Assembly (NCBI GenBank): GCA_033807695.1
Contig: CM066306.1
Coordinates: 1,488,001 to 1,552,000, forward strand
Length of the DNA stretch: 64,000 bases
Reading direction: 5' to 3'
Source: Daedaleopsis sinensis
Taxonomy: Eukaryota > Basidiomycota > Agaricomycetes > Polyporales > Polyporaceae
Part shown: piece after piece, positions 25,398-36,618 of the stretch
Numbering within the stretch: the stretch's first letter is position 1
Layout: every line of letters starts with the position of its first letter
Made by a program: the position numbers and the translations under genes
The notes under the pieces: generated by a model
Databases searched by the model: none
What the model was told of the DNA's origin: nothing
Seen by the model: the letters and a program-made list of their open reading frames with translations, nothing else

Positions 25398-27294
25398 TCA
25401 CGAGCTCTTGACGAAGAGGTCCGTGAACTGGTCGACGGGCAGGTCGTTGATGTAGGCCGCGTCGTTGACGGCCTTCAGGATCCTGCAAATAGGCAGACGG
25501 GTTAGGAGATCTGGGTCAGGAGTGGTAGGGGGGTCGGCTCACTTCTGCTGATGCTCGCTCGGGAAGTGGGGCCCGATGTGGTGCTCGAACTTCTGGAGGA
25601 GCAAGGGCGTGCCCTCCGCGCGACGGCGCTTGTGGCCGACGGGGTACTCGATCTCGACTTCATCGAGGACGGTGCCGTCCTTGAGCTCGACGGTGAGAGC
25701 GTTGCCGATAGAACGTTTGCTGGGCTCGTGGTACTCGACGCTGAACCGCTGGTCCTCGACGCAGTTGATCTTGGCGCGGAGCTCATCGATGCGAGGGTCC
25801 TTAGCGGCCTCGTCGGTGTACGACTCGGAAGTGAGGTTGCCGTAGATGAGCGGGTAAGCGACCATGTAGTTGATGTCGTGGCTACATGTCAATGACGTCA
25901 GATACGTTCAATCGAAGAGCGAAAACGGCGTACTCTCGGTCGGCGAAGTTGTCGAGCGGGCCCTTCTTGTTGATGATGCGCATGGCGGCCTCCTGGGTGC
26001 GTATGCGAATGCTCTTGATGTCGTCAGAGCTCTTGCCCATCGACTTCAACTTCTGGTGAAGGATGCATGCAGCCTCAACGGCTGTCTGTGCGTGGAACTC
26101 GGCGGGGTACGAGATCTTGAAGAGCACGTTCTCCATGATGTAGGAGCCGAAAGGCATCTGGAACTCGAATGGCTTGCTCTGTGCGGGAGCCTCAGCAAGA
26201 GCTAGGTACAATATGCAACGGAGCATCGCACCTTGAACAGAACATCGTAAAAGCCCCAGGTCTTCGCAGTGAGGACCGAGGGCATGCCCTTCTCGCCGCG
26301 CTTGACGAGGTACGCAAGGTTCACTGCGCGAGAGCAGGCATCGCCGGCTGCCCACGACTTGCGCGAACCCGTGTTGGGGGCATGACGGTAGGTACGGAGG
26401 GATTGACCATCTGCCCATGCGTGCGAGATAGCGTCGATAGTCTGGGCACGGTCCAGCCCACTGTGAAGGAAGGTCATCCATCAGCAGAAGGTGGTAGCGG
26501 CGGACAGGGGTCACTCACATCATCTTCGAAACAACCGCAGTGCTAGCGACCTTCACGAGCACGACATGGTCGAGGCCGACACGGTTGAACGAGTTCAAGA
26601 GCGCGAGACCGCCCTGGATCTCGTGCGCCTTGATCATGGCCTCCAGGACATCGCGCACCTTCAACGGTTCACCCTTGCGAGCAAGGTGATCGGCGACCGC
26701 GAGGATCGCTCCGAGGTTGTCCGACGGGTGTCCCCACTCGGCCGCAAGGAAACAGTCGTTGTAGTCGAGCCACCGGATTTGGGTACCGATGTTGAACGCG
26801 CCGCGGATAGGATCCAGCTGGTAATCAGTACCAGGGACCTTGGTGCCTGCGAAACAATCATTTTTCTGACCTGACAGACGGCAGTCGTGACAGCACGCAC
26901 CGTTCGGGACGACAGTACCCTCTACGACGGGACCGAGGAGGTTGGCGCAAGCGGGGAACCTCAACGCTTCCAGACCGCACCCGATGGTGTCAATCAAGCA
27001 GAGCCGTGCTGTCTCGAACGCGAGGGGTGAGTCGATTTTGTAGTTGTGTACGTAGTCGGCGATGTCCTGGAGGACCTTGTCCGGTTCTGGACGCACGGCA
27101 GACTCTGCAGCCATGGCAGACATGGTCCGAGCGAAGGTTGTTGGCCTGAGAGGAGAGCCAGCGGAGCGTGGTGTGTGCTGGAAGAGCGGACCGGAAGATC
27201 GACTGATGAAAGAGATAGCAGCGGTCTGCACGCGTGACACTGAGGCCCTGGCGCGCAACGTCTGGGGCAGCGAGCGACGAGCAGAGGACAACAT
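25398..27294 (-). CDS. prpD: 2-methylcitrate dehydratase (PrpD family), mitochondrial
   Basis: Six exons (27294-26901, 26846-26519, 26460-26232, 26178-25934, 25881-25543, 25482-25398) give 539 residues, the normal PrpD length. The N-terminus [20 protein letters not shown] is arginine-rich with no acidic residue, as expected for a matrix-targeting presequence. Family blocks are intact: [54 protein letters not shown] and [15 protein letters not shown], the last being created by splicing across 25882-25933. The enzyme dehydrates 2-methylcitrate in the methylcitrate cycle, which clears propionyl-CoA from odd-chain fatty acids and Val, Ile and Met. The upstream gap to SNAPC3 is only 197 bp. The in-frame codons upstream of 27294 are not ATG. 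Confidence 0.95.
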
Positions 27295-27491
27295 CGAGAG
27301 CGACGCGGGGGAAGCCAACCACGGTCTCCTCTATATTTCCCAACGACGCGCGAGGGCGCCCGGAGCCCGGTCACCTTGTCCCGAGCCCTCACCGTCTCGG
27401 CACCCGATATCACACTCCCGCCGCTTTTCCGTCGTCCAACGCGTGCGCGCACTTTCTTGCCTCTGCATCACGGGGTCGCGTCCCATCGGAC
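27295..27491. promoter_or_regulatory. Bidirectional promoter between prpD and SNAPC3
   Basis: Start codons of two divergent genes are 197 bp apart, so one short segment must hold both core promoters. It includes a CT-rich stretch on the plus strand (about 27379-27450) just before the SNAPC3 start, a common leader composition in fungi. I see no clear TATA element. Confidence 0.6.
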
Positions 27492-29037
27492 ATGAGCACT
27501 CTTCCAGCTCAAGCACACGAAACTTACATCGGACCCCCCTCCGAACTGGTACGGCCCTCAGAGTTTCTGGAGTCGATTGCGCAGTTGGAAGAAGGCTCAG
27601 AAGATCGCAGAGCTCTCCCAGTACTCACCCAGTCCAGTGGTGCGCTCCCGGACGATGCGAGAGAATGTTGGGCGGGTCTGTCCTTAGAGGAGCAGGAAAG
27701 CATTAGGGCGGAATGCTGGTACGTCGCACCTGCGTCTTCATGAAACTGCCCTTCGTTGACTCAGGCTACCTAGCACAGCGTAGACGACCTCCGTGTCATG
27801 CTTGAAGACACAGTACAGAATCCTGCGCTCATGGGGCACATCATGAAGACCCACGAAGCCAGCGTGCATGCTATCTACGAGACCGCGCAGCCTACAAAGC
27901 GAAAACGAAAGAGGACGACTGTGGCTGATCCAGATACCGAGGTACCGGAAGTGACCGCTCTTCGTCTCAAGCACGATGCTATACAGCTCAAGTGCTGGCC
28001 GTGAGTGCGCTTGACATACAATTGGAGTCGCTGCCGACATGGTTCCTCCTCGTAGCCTGACAATGCATGCGGCATCGTTCATTCGACCGCCGAGACAGTC
28101 GGATCGCAACAGCCTCATCCGTGTAGTATGTCAGCTCGTCCTGAGTGGTCAGACAATCGACTAACCGCGACCATAGAAAGTAGCTGGCTCGGGGCCGACG
28201 TCCGAAGCAGGGGCTCGGGAGATCTTGGTCTTTGTTACGGTATACAACCGGCTAGCATGGGGCCCGAAGAACCTGTCCAGGGCCTCTCAACACGTTCTGC
28301 TTGCGTCGCAGTCCATCGGGGATCTGTTCGAAGCGATCCCATGCACGTCAAATGAACTGCCTGAAGAGGTCCGGGACGATTCCGGGGCCGTCACGGGATA
28401 CAAGTTCCGTCGCAGCGAGGACGACATGGTGGTGGACCAGCCCTCTGGAGCAGTGGTGTGTATAGAAGGCGTTTTGTATGGGGATGGCCAGAGTGAGGAT
28501 GATTATTCCGAGTACGTCCGTGAAGATGGTCAACCGACATGCATGTCTGAAAACGTCCGTACAGGAAACTTCTGTCCATAGTGACGAGTTCACCGCAGGA
28601 TCAGGCTCGGGCCTTCACCAAGGGTCCCACCATGCACGACGCAAAGCTTTCCTCACTGGCAGTCAAGCTGCATGAGCCATATTGGATGCTGCACGCAGGC
28701 AACTGCGAGCACATCTTCACAGTATCTGCCATGCGGTCCGTACTTCTATCTGCATCGCTTTCCCGGCATTGCTTACTCATGGTCACACAGACTTCGACAC
28801 CCCTCCGATCCACAGTCAGGGTACCCTCTCACGACACAGATCACGCCGCCTATGTGCGACAGCTGCCGTGTATGCACCAAAGTGCCGGCCTCATACTCGA
28901 TCGTTGGCGACATAAGATTCGGAGAGAGCCCGTTCTTGATATGCGGACCTTGCTGGAGGTGGATGGGGGAGCCGAAGGATGGTTCCGACATCCTCGTTGT
29001 GCCGTTGCCCAAGCATGAGCAAGGATGGACTACGTAG
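27492..29037 (+). CDS. snRNA-activating protein complex subunit 3 (SNAPC3/SNAP50 family)
   Basis: Six exons (27492-27718, 27779-28000, 28056-28125, 28177-28511, 28565-28735, 28791-29037) encode 423 residues. The body carries VTVYNRLAWGPKN, SQSIGDLFEAIPC and CIEGVLYGDGQSEDDYS. Then come the cysteine/histidine landmarks of the SNAP50 zinc region: HAGNCEH, CDSCRVC and CGPCW. In animals this subunit is the DNA-contacting part of SNAPc, which binds the proximal sequence element of snRNA genes for both Pol II and Pol III. The basic KRKRKR segment after residue 130 may be a nuclear signal. Introns have good signals, for example GTATGT with a CTAAC branch site in 28126-28176. The fungal role is inferred from the family. 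Confidence 0.9.
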
Positions 29038-29414
29038 GTACACCGTGAGTGCGTGTTTGCGCTCAGGATGTCCTTAAAACGGTCACTATCGGTTGTTAGA
29101 ACCTACATGGGTTACGTGTGTAGTTGTATCGTATCTTATACACCTCGATATCGAGTGAGCTACCCATAGTTGGCGGTCACAGTCCCGTAGACTTAAGGGT
29201 AAGTGTACTTGCGGGCGTCAAACTCGCGTCGGGAACGCGCCTCGGTCACGGTCACTACGCGTGTGTGGCGTCCTCCTCTTGACCACAGCTGCGACTTCAT
29301 ACCACCTCTATCTGTCTTTCTGGGACTACAGCTCATCTTGCTCGCCGTGGGAGCGTACTCTTCTGCTACAGACTACTCGAGTGGCTCTCGCGCGGTCTCC
29401 TGAGCTAGTGTGGC
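29038..29414. other. Intergenic region between SNAPC3 and TFB4
   Basis: 377 bp of tandem intergenic DNA. It should carry the SNAPC3 terminator and the TFB4 promoter. No RNA gene or conserved frame is seen. Confidence 0.5.
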
Positions 29415-30936
29415 ATGGACAAACCCTCGCATCTGAGCGTCATCATAGACCTATCGCCGACGCAGTGGACCCTATGTGCTCAATCGACAAACCCTCCAAG
29501 CATTACCCTACAAACGTTTCTGTCTCAGCTCATCGCGTTTCTGAACGCGCATATCGCGTGCAAAGATGGAAACACACTAGCCGTGTTCGGAGCACTCCCA
29601 GGACAGAGGTGCGTGCGCGAGGATCCTAATGCGTTCACTCGTGTGCTCTTTCTGTTCCCCCATGCTTCGTAACTTATGTACTCTATCACAGCGTGATGTT
29701 GTACTCGTCCACTGGGGAAGTGATGATTTCGAGCACCGAGAACACCAATTCGAACACGTACAGACCCTTCAAGACCCTTGATGAAACTGTTATGGCATCG
29801 ATAGCGGAACGTTTGGAGTCGTATGTCGGTGTTTCTGAAGAAGGTGTGTTGTGCTACTCTCCCGCCACCGACAGTGCTTGAAGGGTGTCGCGTGGCTGCA
29901 GAACCAATCGGGCTAGTGGGATGCATGACGAAGGCCCTTTGCTGTGAGTCTACTTGTATAAGCTCTCATTGTTCTCGTCATAATCTTTGTCAAGACATCA
30001 ACAGGACGGTCACTATGGCTGCAACCTCTGCACCAGGCGGGGAGGGCGCTGCGGCGTCGGTGGATCCAAGAATACTTGTTCTCTCCGTATCCCCCGACCA
30101 GTCTTCCTCGTACATCCCCATCATGAACTCCATCTTCTCGGCTCAGAAGCTGGTAATGGCCTACGACTGGAAGTCCTTTCCTACGACTGACCTGTGATCA
30201 GAAAGTCACCATAGACGTCTGCAAAATATTCGGCGCCGATAACGTGTTCCTCCAGCAGGCGGCGCATTTGACAGGAGGGGCATACGTTCACATTGAGCGA
30301 ACTGATGGCCTTCTCCAGTATATGATGGTGCGCCACGTAGCAAGCAGTCTAGCAGCCGTCTCTAGGTCAACTCAACTGCTCTCGCCACCAGATGTCATTC
30401 TTGCCGCCTCCGGCGATTAGGCAGTTCATGTCTGTACCCACGCAGGACAGAGTCGACTTCCGCGCGGCCTGCTTCTGTCACAAGAGAATTGTAGAAGTGG
30501 GATTTGTATGCTCCGTGTGCTTGTCCAGTAAGTCGTCCCATGACCCCGTCTCAGCAACGTTGCTCAGTTCGTTTCCTTAACAGTCTTCTGTCAACCCGTG
30601 CCCGTCTGTTCGACATGTCGGTGAGCACATTGTTGCATAATACGCCCGCTTCCTCTTCCATTTCCCAACACAAGTCTCGGCCGTGCGCAGCGATGTTGAG
30701 CGAGCTCTGGCCTGTTCTGGCCTCGTGCACGATCTCCCTTCTCACCCACGCCCCTTGTTGCTCTGCATCGCTGACTCTTTTCTCGCAGGACGAAATTCCC
30801 TATCCCCACGTTGCAACGACTGAGAGATGCGCGTCCCCTTGTCGCGCCGTCCTCAACACCCGCTACTCCTGCGAATGGACCGGGCAGGCCTCTAGCGCAA
30901 AGGAACGGCACCGCGACTCCTAACAGGCCTGGTTAA
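29415..30936 (+). CDS. TFB4: TFIIH core subunit Tfb4 (p34/GTF2H3)
   Basis: Eight exons (29415-29608, 29692-29828, 29875-29943, 29995-30152, 30202-30327, 30392-30527, 30584-30620, 30789-30936) give 334 residues. The N-terminal von Willebrand-like domain begins SHLSVIIDLSPTQW and includes FLNAHIACKDGNTLAVFG, then PIMNSIFSAQKLKVTIDVC. It continues with FLQQAAHLTGGAYVHI and the C-terminal zinc region CFCHK, CSVC and CSTC, ending in FPIPTL. Tfb4 pairs with Ssl1/p44 in the TFIIH core for Pol II initiation and nucleotide excision repair. The second intron is the only doubtful one: a 46-nt version (29829-29874, donor GTGTTT) or a 31-nt version (29844-29874, donor GTGTGT) both keep the frame. Confidence 0.93.
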
Positions 30937-31704
30937 CCAAGCGTGACCCACGCGCTCGATGCACACACTGCCGCGAACGGTGCATCATGCTCACGACGGC
31001 GGTGCCGATGTCAATTGGTCTCTACCGCCGGTACTTTCAAGAAGTACACATCGATGAGACGGTGGATTCCGTCACACGCGCTTCTTGGTGACAAGATATG
31101 CAGACTACTTTATTTCCGGACTTCCACGCAAGGCTGCCGAAGAGCGGCGATATTTAGTGCCGTTCACACTGTCAAGACTGGTTGCTTGGGAATCGCTCAG
31201 AGTTCGGAGGGGTCTTAGGGACAGATCGGCGGCGATAGCGACGCTGCGGGCAGGGTAGTCTCGTGTGTACCTAGTACGTACGACGTACATGGCTGATAGA
31301 GTGTGTCTATTAGAATGATACATCAGTCTGCTGACTCGTCAAGAAAGGAACCATCCGGCGTCACGGTGCGCGCCGCGCAGAATCGCGCACGAAGCCTCAG
31401 GACCCTCCCAACGACCATGAACTTTGACACACATGCAGGCGCTGTCGGACACGCAGGGAAGTCTGGGAAGAAAGAATACGAGCGGGGCGGGCTTCACAGA
31501 CAAGGTTGTACGAGCGTGCATAATTACGTCCTCCCGCGCGATTTCAGCCGTGCAGCGGGAGGGCGGTGATGTACACGGAAGGCCTCTCTCCATTCCCCGC
31601 GGCCCGCAGTGGTCGGCGCAGAACAGTCGCCTGTGGGGACGCATGATGCGTGACGCAAAGAGCAAAGTGCCCGCCAGGGCAGGGCCGGACGGTGAGAAGG
31701 GCGG
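30937..31704. other. Intergenic, convergent gene ends
   Basis: 768 bp between the TFB4 stop (plus strand) and the taspase-like gene stop (minus strand). It should hold two 3' UTRs. No gene or repeat is supported. Confidence 0.5.
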
Positions 31705-33498
31705 TCAGCGAAAGAGGGATAGCGTGCGGAAACCTGTGCTCGCGCGACGTACGCTGGGTTTCTGGCTCAGGGACGATGCGACGCCGATGGCCATGCTTTC
31801 CGTGGTGAACGCGCACCAAAGCCGGGCTGGCAGGCCGACGCCCGCACAGGGCCCCGGGTGATGGACAGGACAGACAGGGACAGGGACGTAACGGTGAGCG
31901 CGTTGGTCAACAGAGACACGAGCCGGAGGCTTTCTCGGAGTGTGAAGGAAGTTTGGTGTAGAGTGCATTGAAGACGTTCGGGTTTGGGTTTGGGGCGCGA
32001 CTTACGTGTGTAGTGGGGCGGTTCGTGTCCGTCGTTATCGCGTTCTTTGACAAGTAGGATAACGCCGGCTTGGGGGGAAAGCTCTCCTCGCTGGGCGCAA
32101 AGTTCTGTGAATGACGAGGTGCGTGAATGGATGGGTGGGATCAGTGCGGCGAAAACATATGCAGGTGGCGCGGAGGTTAGCGTACTGAAGAATTCGGAGC
32201 CTAGGACCCTTTGGAGGACCTCGTGCATGTCTTCCGTCTCGTTCGTAGCTTCTGCCGCCTCACATACCGTTCGAGCTAACGACATTCTCGTAATGTATTC
32301 TCCGGCACCTGGTTCCGGCTAAGCACGACACTCGACATATTACTAAAGTACCTACCAGAGACACTGCAAGCAACAGTGGGCGTTGCCCAACATCCTGCAC
32401 CATAAACTGCTGCCTGTTTCACCCCACTGATAAGTTCACATATAGGGATAACCGGGTGTCAAGGGTGTGGAAGAATACCTCGCCCACTCGGCCTGGTAGT
32501 TTCAGAAGTAGTCCTCCGCTACACATATATCAGTAACTCGTTCATATCAAGGAGTAGAGCATGTGTACTCCTTACCTAGAGACGCCAGCCGCTAAATCTC
32601 CAGATGCGTCCCAGGCGAGAGCGCCGACTGTATCTTGTCTGTCATGAATTCCCTCAGCTGGTGTCAACGACGCAGTAGCTCGGGGTGGAAACTGGATTGT
32701 GTCAGAACCGGAGGAGGCATCGACAGATGGGTCAGAAGTGGCTTGTAGCTTGGCTGTCCATCTCGTCCACTCGCGTTGTGCGCGCGGAGAGACCAGGGAC
32801 TCCGGAGCCACGCATTCGACGCCGCGCAGTCGGGCAAAGTCAGCGGCTCCGCCGGAAACCAATGAGCTGCAGGCAGACAGTCAGAGTCAGAGTTATCCAA
32901 GGAATGTGAAAAGATGCTGCGTACAGTGGAGGAATGCGGCCCAAGGGATCGGGGCGCTGTGAGTACCTCAGGACCTCGTAAGCAGCCTGTATGGGATGCT
33001 TCACGCCTGCGAACAGGTAGTCTCAGTAAGTGATCACGACGCAATCATCCAGTTTAAGGACTCGTACCAGAGATAGCTCCGACAGCTCCAAAGTCGCCGG
33101 TGCGCCCACTCATGAGGGACGCGTCGCACTCGACGACCCCAGTCGCTGTCAGGTTTGATCCAAATCCTGAAGTCCCGCCGCGTCAGATGCGCTCATATCC
33201 TGTCGCAAATCGGCACTTACCGGCATTAAGACAGTCGTTGTCTTCTAGGACAGATATCGCATCGTTCATGACTTGTAACGCCGAGTCTCCGCTCATGCAC
33301 TTGGCCAGAGCGTGTTTGCATGCACTACTCCCGAATGAAGTGAATCCCAAGACCTATCAGATGCAGGTGTTCTACGCACGAGCGTAAAGCGCGTTTCACT
33401 TCAGCATCGGAGGATGGCGCATGAAAGCCTGCGCCTCCATGGACTACAACGATGCAAGGCCGAGGGCTCTCGAACTCGTTCGCAGACTCGGCATTCAT
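31705..33498 (-). CDS. Taspase-like threonine aspartase (Ntn hydrolase, asparaginase 2 family)
   Basis: Ten exons (33498-33380, 33324-33221, 33166-33068, 33006-32967, 32866-32576, 32518-32479, 32413-32356, 32308-32186, 32104-32006, 31826-31705) give 364 residues. The alpha part starts with IVVVHGGAGFH and contains NAGFGSNLTATGVVECDAS and GRTGDFGAVGAI. The autocleavage and catalytic site is HDRQDTVGALAWDASG, with the nucleophile Thr at about residue 200. It is followed by SGGLLLKLPGRVGE, AAVYGAGCWA, ACSVSGAGEY and WCAFTTESMAIG. These are taspase-1 signatures rather than those of plain asparaginases; in animals taspase cleaves nuclear factors after aspartate. The start is an ATG at 33498, since codons further upstream are not ATG. 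The fungal substrate is unknown. Confidence 0.9.
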
Positions 33499-34080
33499 CT
33501 CAGACCGTCTAGATCTGAGCAATCAGTTTACTGGTCAGTCGTGATACATGGGGTAGAAAATGGTTTCATACAGCCTTTATCATGTAGGTGACATTCGTAG
33601 GCCGTTGTGTAGTCCAATGGAAGCACGTAGTACTGGATAAGGAGGAGTTGCACAGTAAGCGCCGCATCATGAGCATTGCGGTCTACAGTACAACTTTACA
33701 AGGTTGGTATCAGAGACTACAGGTACCTAGTTCAGGCAACACTGGTACCTCTAGGGCAACAAATCCGAGTTGCCCTTCCGTGCATGGACTAGGTCCATAT
33801 AAGATAGCGTCACATCATCGGCTGTAGCTTGTGTTGCGTTTATCGTGCATGTTGTATAAGGTGTGGTAGGTATATATATTGCGAACATAGTCACTGGATC
33901 CAAGAAAATGTCAGATACGGGTCTGTCATGAGAGTTCTGTACATGCCAGCATGGCCCTCGGTCGGGGTGTGGGTGTAGACGATGAATCGTGGACTGGGCG
34001 ATCTAGTGGTATCAGGGGAGATTAAGATTGAGGGAGACTGACCATGTCCGCGACGGGGAACCGTTGCATCTCCATGGAGA
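33499..34080. other. Intergenic between two minus-strand genes
   Basis: 582 bp holding the taspase-like gene promoter and the 3' end of the DUF7053 gene. A TATATATA stretch lies at 33872-33879, about 375 bp upstream of the taspase-like start. No coding sequence is supported. Confidence 0.45.
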
Positions 34081-34688
34081 TCACGACGGAGCAGCAGTCC
34101 CTTGACCAGACTGTCCAGTCTCGAGCCTCGTTACAAACCGTCTCCCCAGCTCGTCATGGCTCTTCCTGATTGTGCCCTCGATGAACATCTTCATCACTCG
34201 CGGACAGGTCACCTCTGCCACCTCGGTGAGAACCAGTGTCGCTCCTTCACCCTCACCATTTGCCGGTTCCTCCTCTATCCTCCACACCGACTCGCTCACG
34301 AACCCCATGGCCGCGTTGACCTTGGTCTTGATCCCGTCCTCCGTGTCCCAGAAGTCGGCGTAATAGACCACTTTGCCTTTCCAGAGACCCAGAGGGAGGT
34401 AATCAATACTGTCGGTGATCCGGTATGTCGCGGAGGGCTTGTCGGTTTCCGCAGCCGATGCAGAGGGGGAGGAGGAGGATTCATCACATCGCTCGTGTGA
34501 AATGACCAGGGGATTGAGTTCGATCATTGCCGAGTGAGTTTGGAGGAGGGCCAGAGCATCCGCATGTGCGACCCCGCGAGGAAGAGGTGTTCGAGCGGTG
34601 TGTGTGAAAGATGCTGCGAACTCATTCGTCAGATATAGAGAACGTCGCGCGAGGAGAAGTCAAATCCCAGTGACTTACGGGACGGCAT
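34081..34688 (-). CDS. DUF7053-family fungal protein
   Basis: Two exons, 34688-34679 (only 10 nt of coding sequence) and 34613-34081, encode 180 residues. The spliced N-terminus MPSPSFTHTARTPLPRGVAH leads into an ALALLQTHSAMIELNPLVI segment. A lipocalin/START-like beta pattern follows, with ITDSIDYLPLGLWKGKVVYY, ADFWDTEDGIKTKVNAAMG, a VWRIEEE strand and a C-terminal helix MKMFIEGTIRKSHDELGRRF. This order matches the fungal DUF7053 family as I know it. No signal peptide or membrane segment is present, and the function is unknown. Its start lies 294 bp from the divergent RNase H2B gene. Confidence 0.75.
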
Positions 34689-34982
34689 TTCTCTCGCGAC
34701 TCTGTGTTGTTCTGCGTCTGGTAGGTGGGTAGAAATGCGTAACGGTAAGTACAGGAGGCCCTAGGAGGCCTGGCCTGGCGGCTCCGAGATTACCGGCTAG
34801 ATAAGGCGCTCATCAAAGCAAACAGCACCACATAACGCGGTCGCGCTAACCAGCCACAACCGCGTCTCGTCAACTCTCTTCAGCTCTCCCTTCTATCAGT
34901 TGTACCTACTCTTGAATCTTCAGACTATCCTGTCATCAAGTTGCACCGTCGTGAAAGATCCAGATTACAGCCGAGGTTCACT
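34689..34982. promoter_or_regulatory. Bidirectional promoter between DUF7053 gene and RNase H2B gene
   Basis: 294 bp separate two divergent start codons. A CT-rich stretch near 34860-34915 on the plus strand precedes the RNase H2B start. No TATA box is evident. Confidence 0.5.
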
Positions 34983-36359
34983 ATGACCAGTCACGTTGGC
35001 GTACTTCCTTCAGGTTAGTATGGCACAGTAAACGACTCGCGTCACGGTCTTGAGAATCACATTCAATGCAGAGCTGTTGCAAGCACTTTCTCGCCAGATG
35101 GAGGGATTGGAAACTAATGGAAAAGTGGCCTCTGGAGGGCTGCGCTTCTTTAAGCTACCCCATCCTCGCACAGGTGAGCTCGGGTGTCTCTGTGGCCACG
35201 CATACATCGTTGACACCCGACTTGAAGGGGTCCCCGCTTTGTTTCTGCCGTACGAGCTCCCAAATGGAGGCACTAGTTCAATCTTGGAGGTACAAGCGGT
35301 ATGTCCGCCGAGTCAGAGATCATGGTTTATTCACGACCAGGTACTCGAAGGTGCGTGCCGGTCGATTGATGTCTGGACACGACTGACCTTTGGTGTAGAT
35401 GGAAAACTCCTCGTGATGACACCTATCGACCCCGCCTTTCTTTTGATACCCTTGTTAAGGGCTGCTCATCCGGTGTGTACCTAACCTTTTCGCTCAACGT
35501 CCCTCTCACTCTCCGCTATGCGACACTAGGCGGACGGCCCAGGAACCTTCCGTCCTGTAGAAGACATCATGGAAGAAGCCTCAACTAAAATGGCCGCAGC
35601 GGGCCCTAATGATCCCTCAGCAGTGATTTCTTTGGATGACGCCCTGCAATTGTCGTTGCTTAGCTGTGTGCAAGCTGCTATGAGACGAATCTGTGAATAC
35701 CAAGGTATGTAACTCCGACTCCAAGGAGCCTGTGACGCGCGATTGATAAACCCCAGAGATCACGCCTGAAATCACTGTTTTCCGGTATACTCCCGAACGC
35801 GTCCAGACCTACCTGCGTAGCAAGGTTGCCCGCCTTTCGCATCACAGTATCTCCGAGATGTCACGTACGTTGACCAAAGGTCTTGCCAAGGATGGACTTC
35901 TCGACGACGGTAAAGAGGAACTATTGACGGGTTAGCCTTCATTTATTGGCGTTGAGACACGTATCATCCTCACGAGCTCCCACTGTAGCTGGTCGACTCA
36001 GGGTCGCGTGCGATCTGGTGTCACAATACCTCCCCAGAGACATCTTCGAGCAATTGCTGGCGTCGTACGAGTACGTCTGCACTCTCATTCTCGACGTTGT
36101 GATTCATTAACACGAGCATCCCCTTTGTAGCTTCACGGCACTGGATGCACATATGCAGATCATCAAGGAAGAGAGCATGGCTCTTTCAGCTGCCAAGATG
36201 AATGCCGTAGAAGCGCGTGAAAGTAGAGATGGCAACGCGGAGAAGGAAACAGGTGGAGATAAGAAACGCAAGGCAAAGGCGTCAGCAGGTATTGAGAAGC
36301 TGAAGAAAGCGAACATCAAGGGAATGTCGAAGCTATCGTCGTTCTTCCAGAAAAAGTGA
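34983..36359 (+). CDS. Ribonuclease H2 subunit B (Rnh202/RNASEH2B family)
   Basis: Eight exons (34983-35013, 35072-35173, 35228-35350, 35399-35472, 35530-35704, 35757-35930, 35989-36070, 36131-36359) give 329 residues. The N-terminal triple-barrel segment reads MTSHVGVLPSELLQAL, then LRFFKLPHPRT, GVPALFLPYELPN and LLVMTPIDPAFLLIPLL. The helical part contains YTPERVQTYLRSKVARLS and VACDLVSQYLPRDIFEQLLAS. The C-terminus is lysine-rich and ends MSKLSSFFQKK, resembling the degenerate PCNA-binding box of animal RNASEH2B. RNase H2 removes single ribonucleotides and RNA-DNA hybrids; subunit B is non-catalytic. The other two subunits are not in this window. Confidence 0.9.
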
Positions 36360-36618
36360 GCTATTTGGCATGTTAGAATGGTGCGACCTGGGTTTTGTAC
36401 GATGCATGGTATCTTATTTATGCGTTGTACAACTTCGCGCACGGCTGGGGCTCTGCTGCACTTCGCCTCCCTATCTGACATCACCCCCGTCACTTTGTGA
36501 CGGGACGCGTTTTGGGAGGGTATATTGGAGCTCCGCGCCGTCGTGTCTTGACTGGGACCCCCATGTTCGTTTTCTCCGTCCACCACATCCTCTCCCTCTC
36601 CCCTCTCGTTTGATTGTC

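Noticed and set aside
27295..27318. Longer N-terminus for 2-methylcitrate dehydratase
   Set aside because: The codon at 27318 is TTG; the ATG at 27294 gives a proper mitochondrial presequence.
33499..33522. Longer N-terminus for the taspase-like protein
   Set aside because: The apparent first codon at 33522 is TTG; the first ATG is at 33498.
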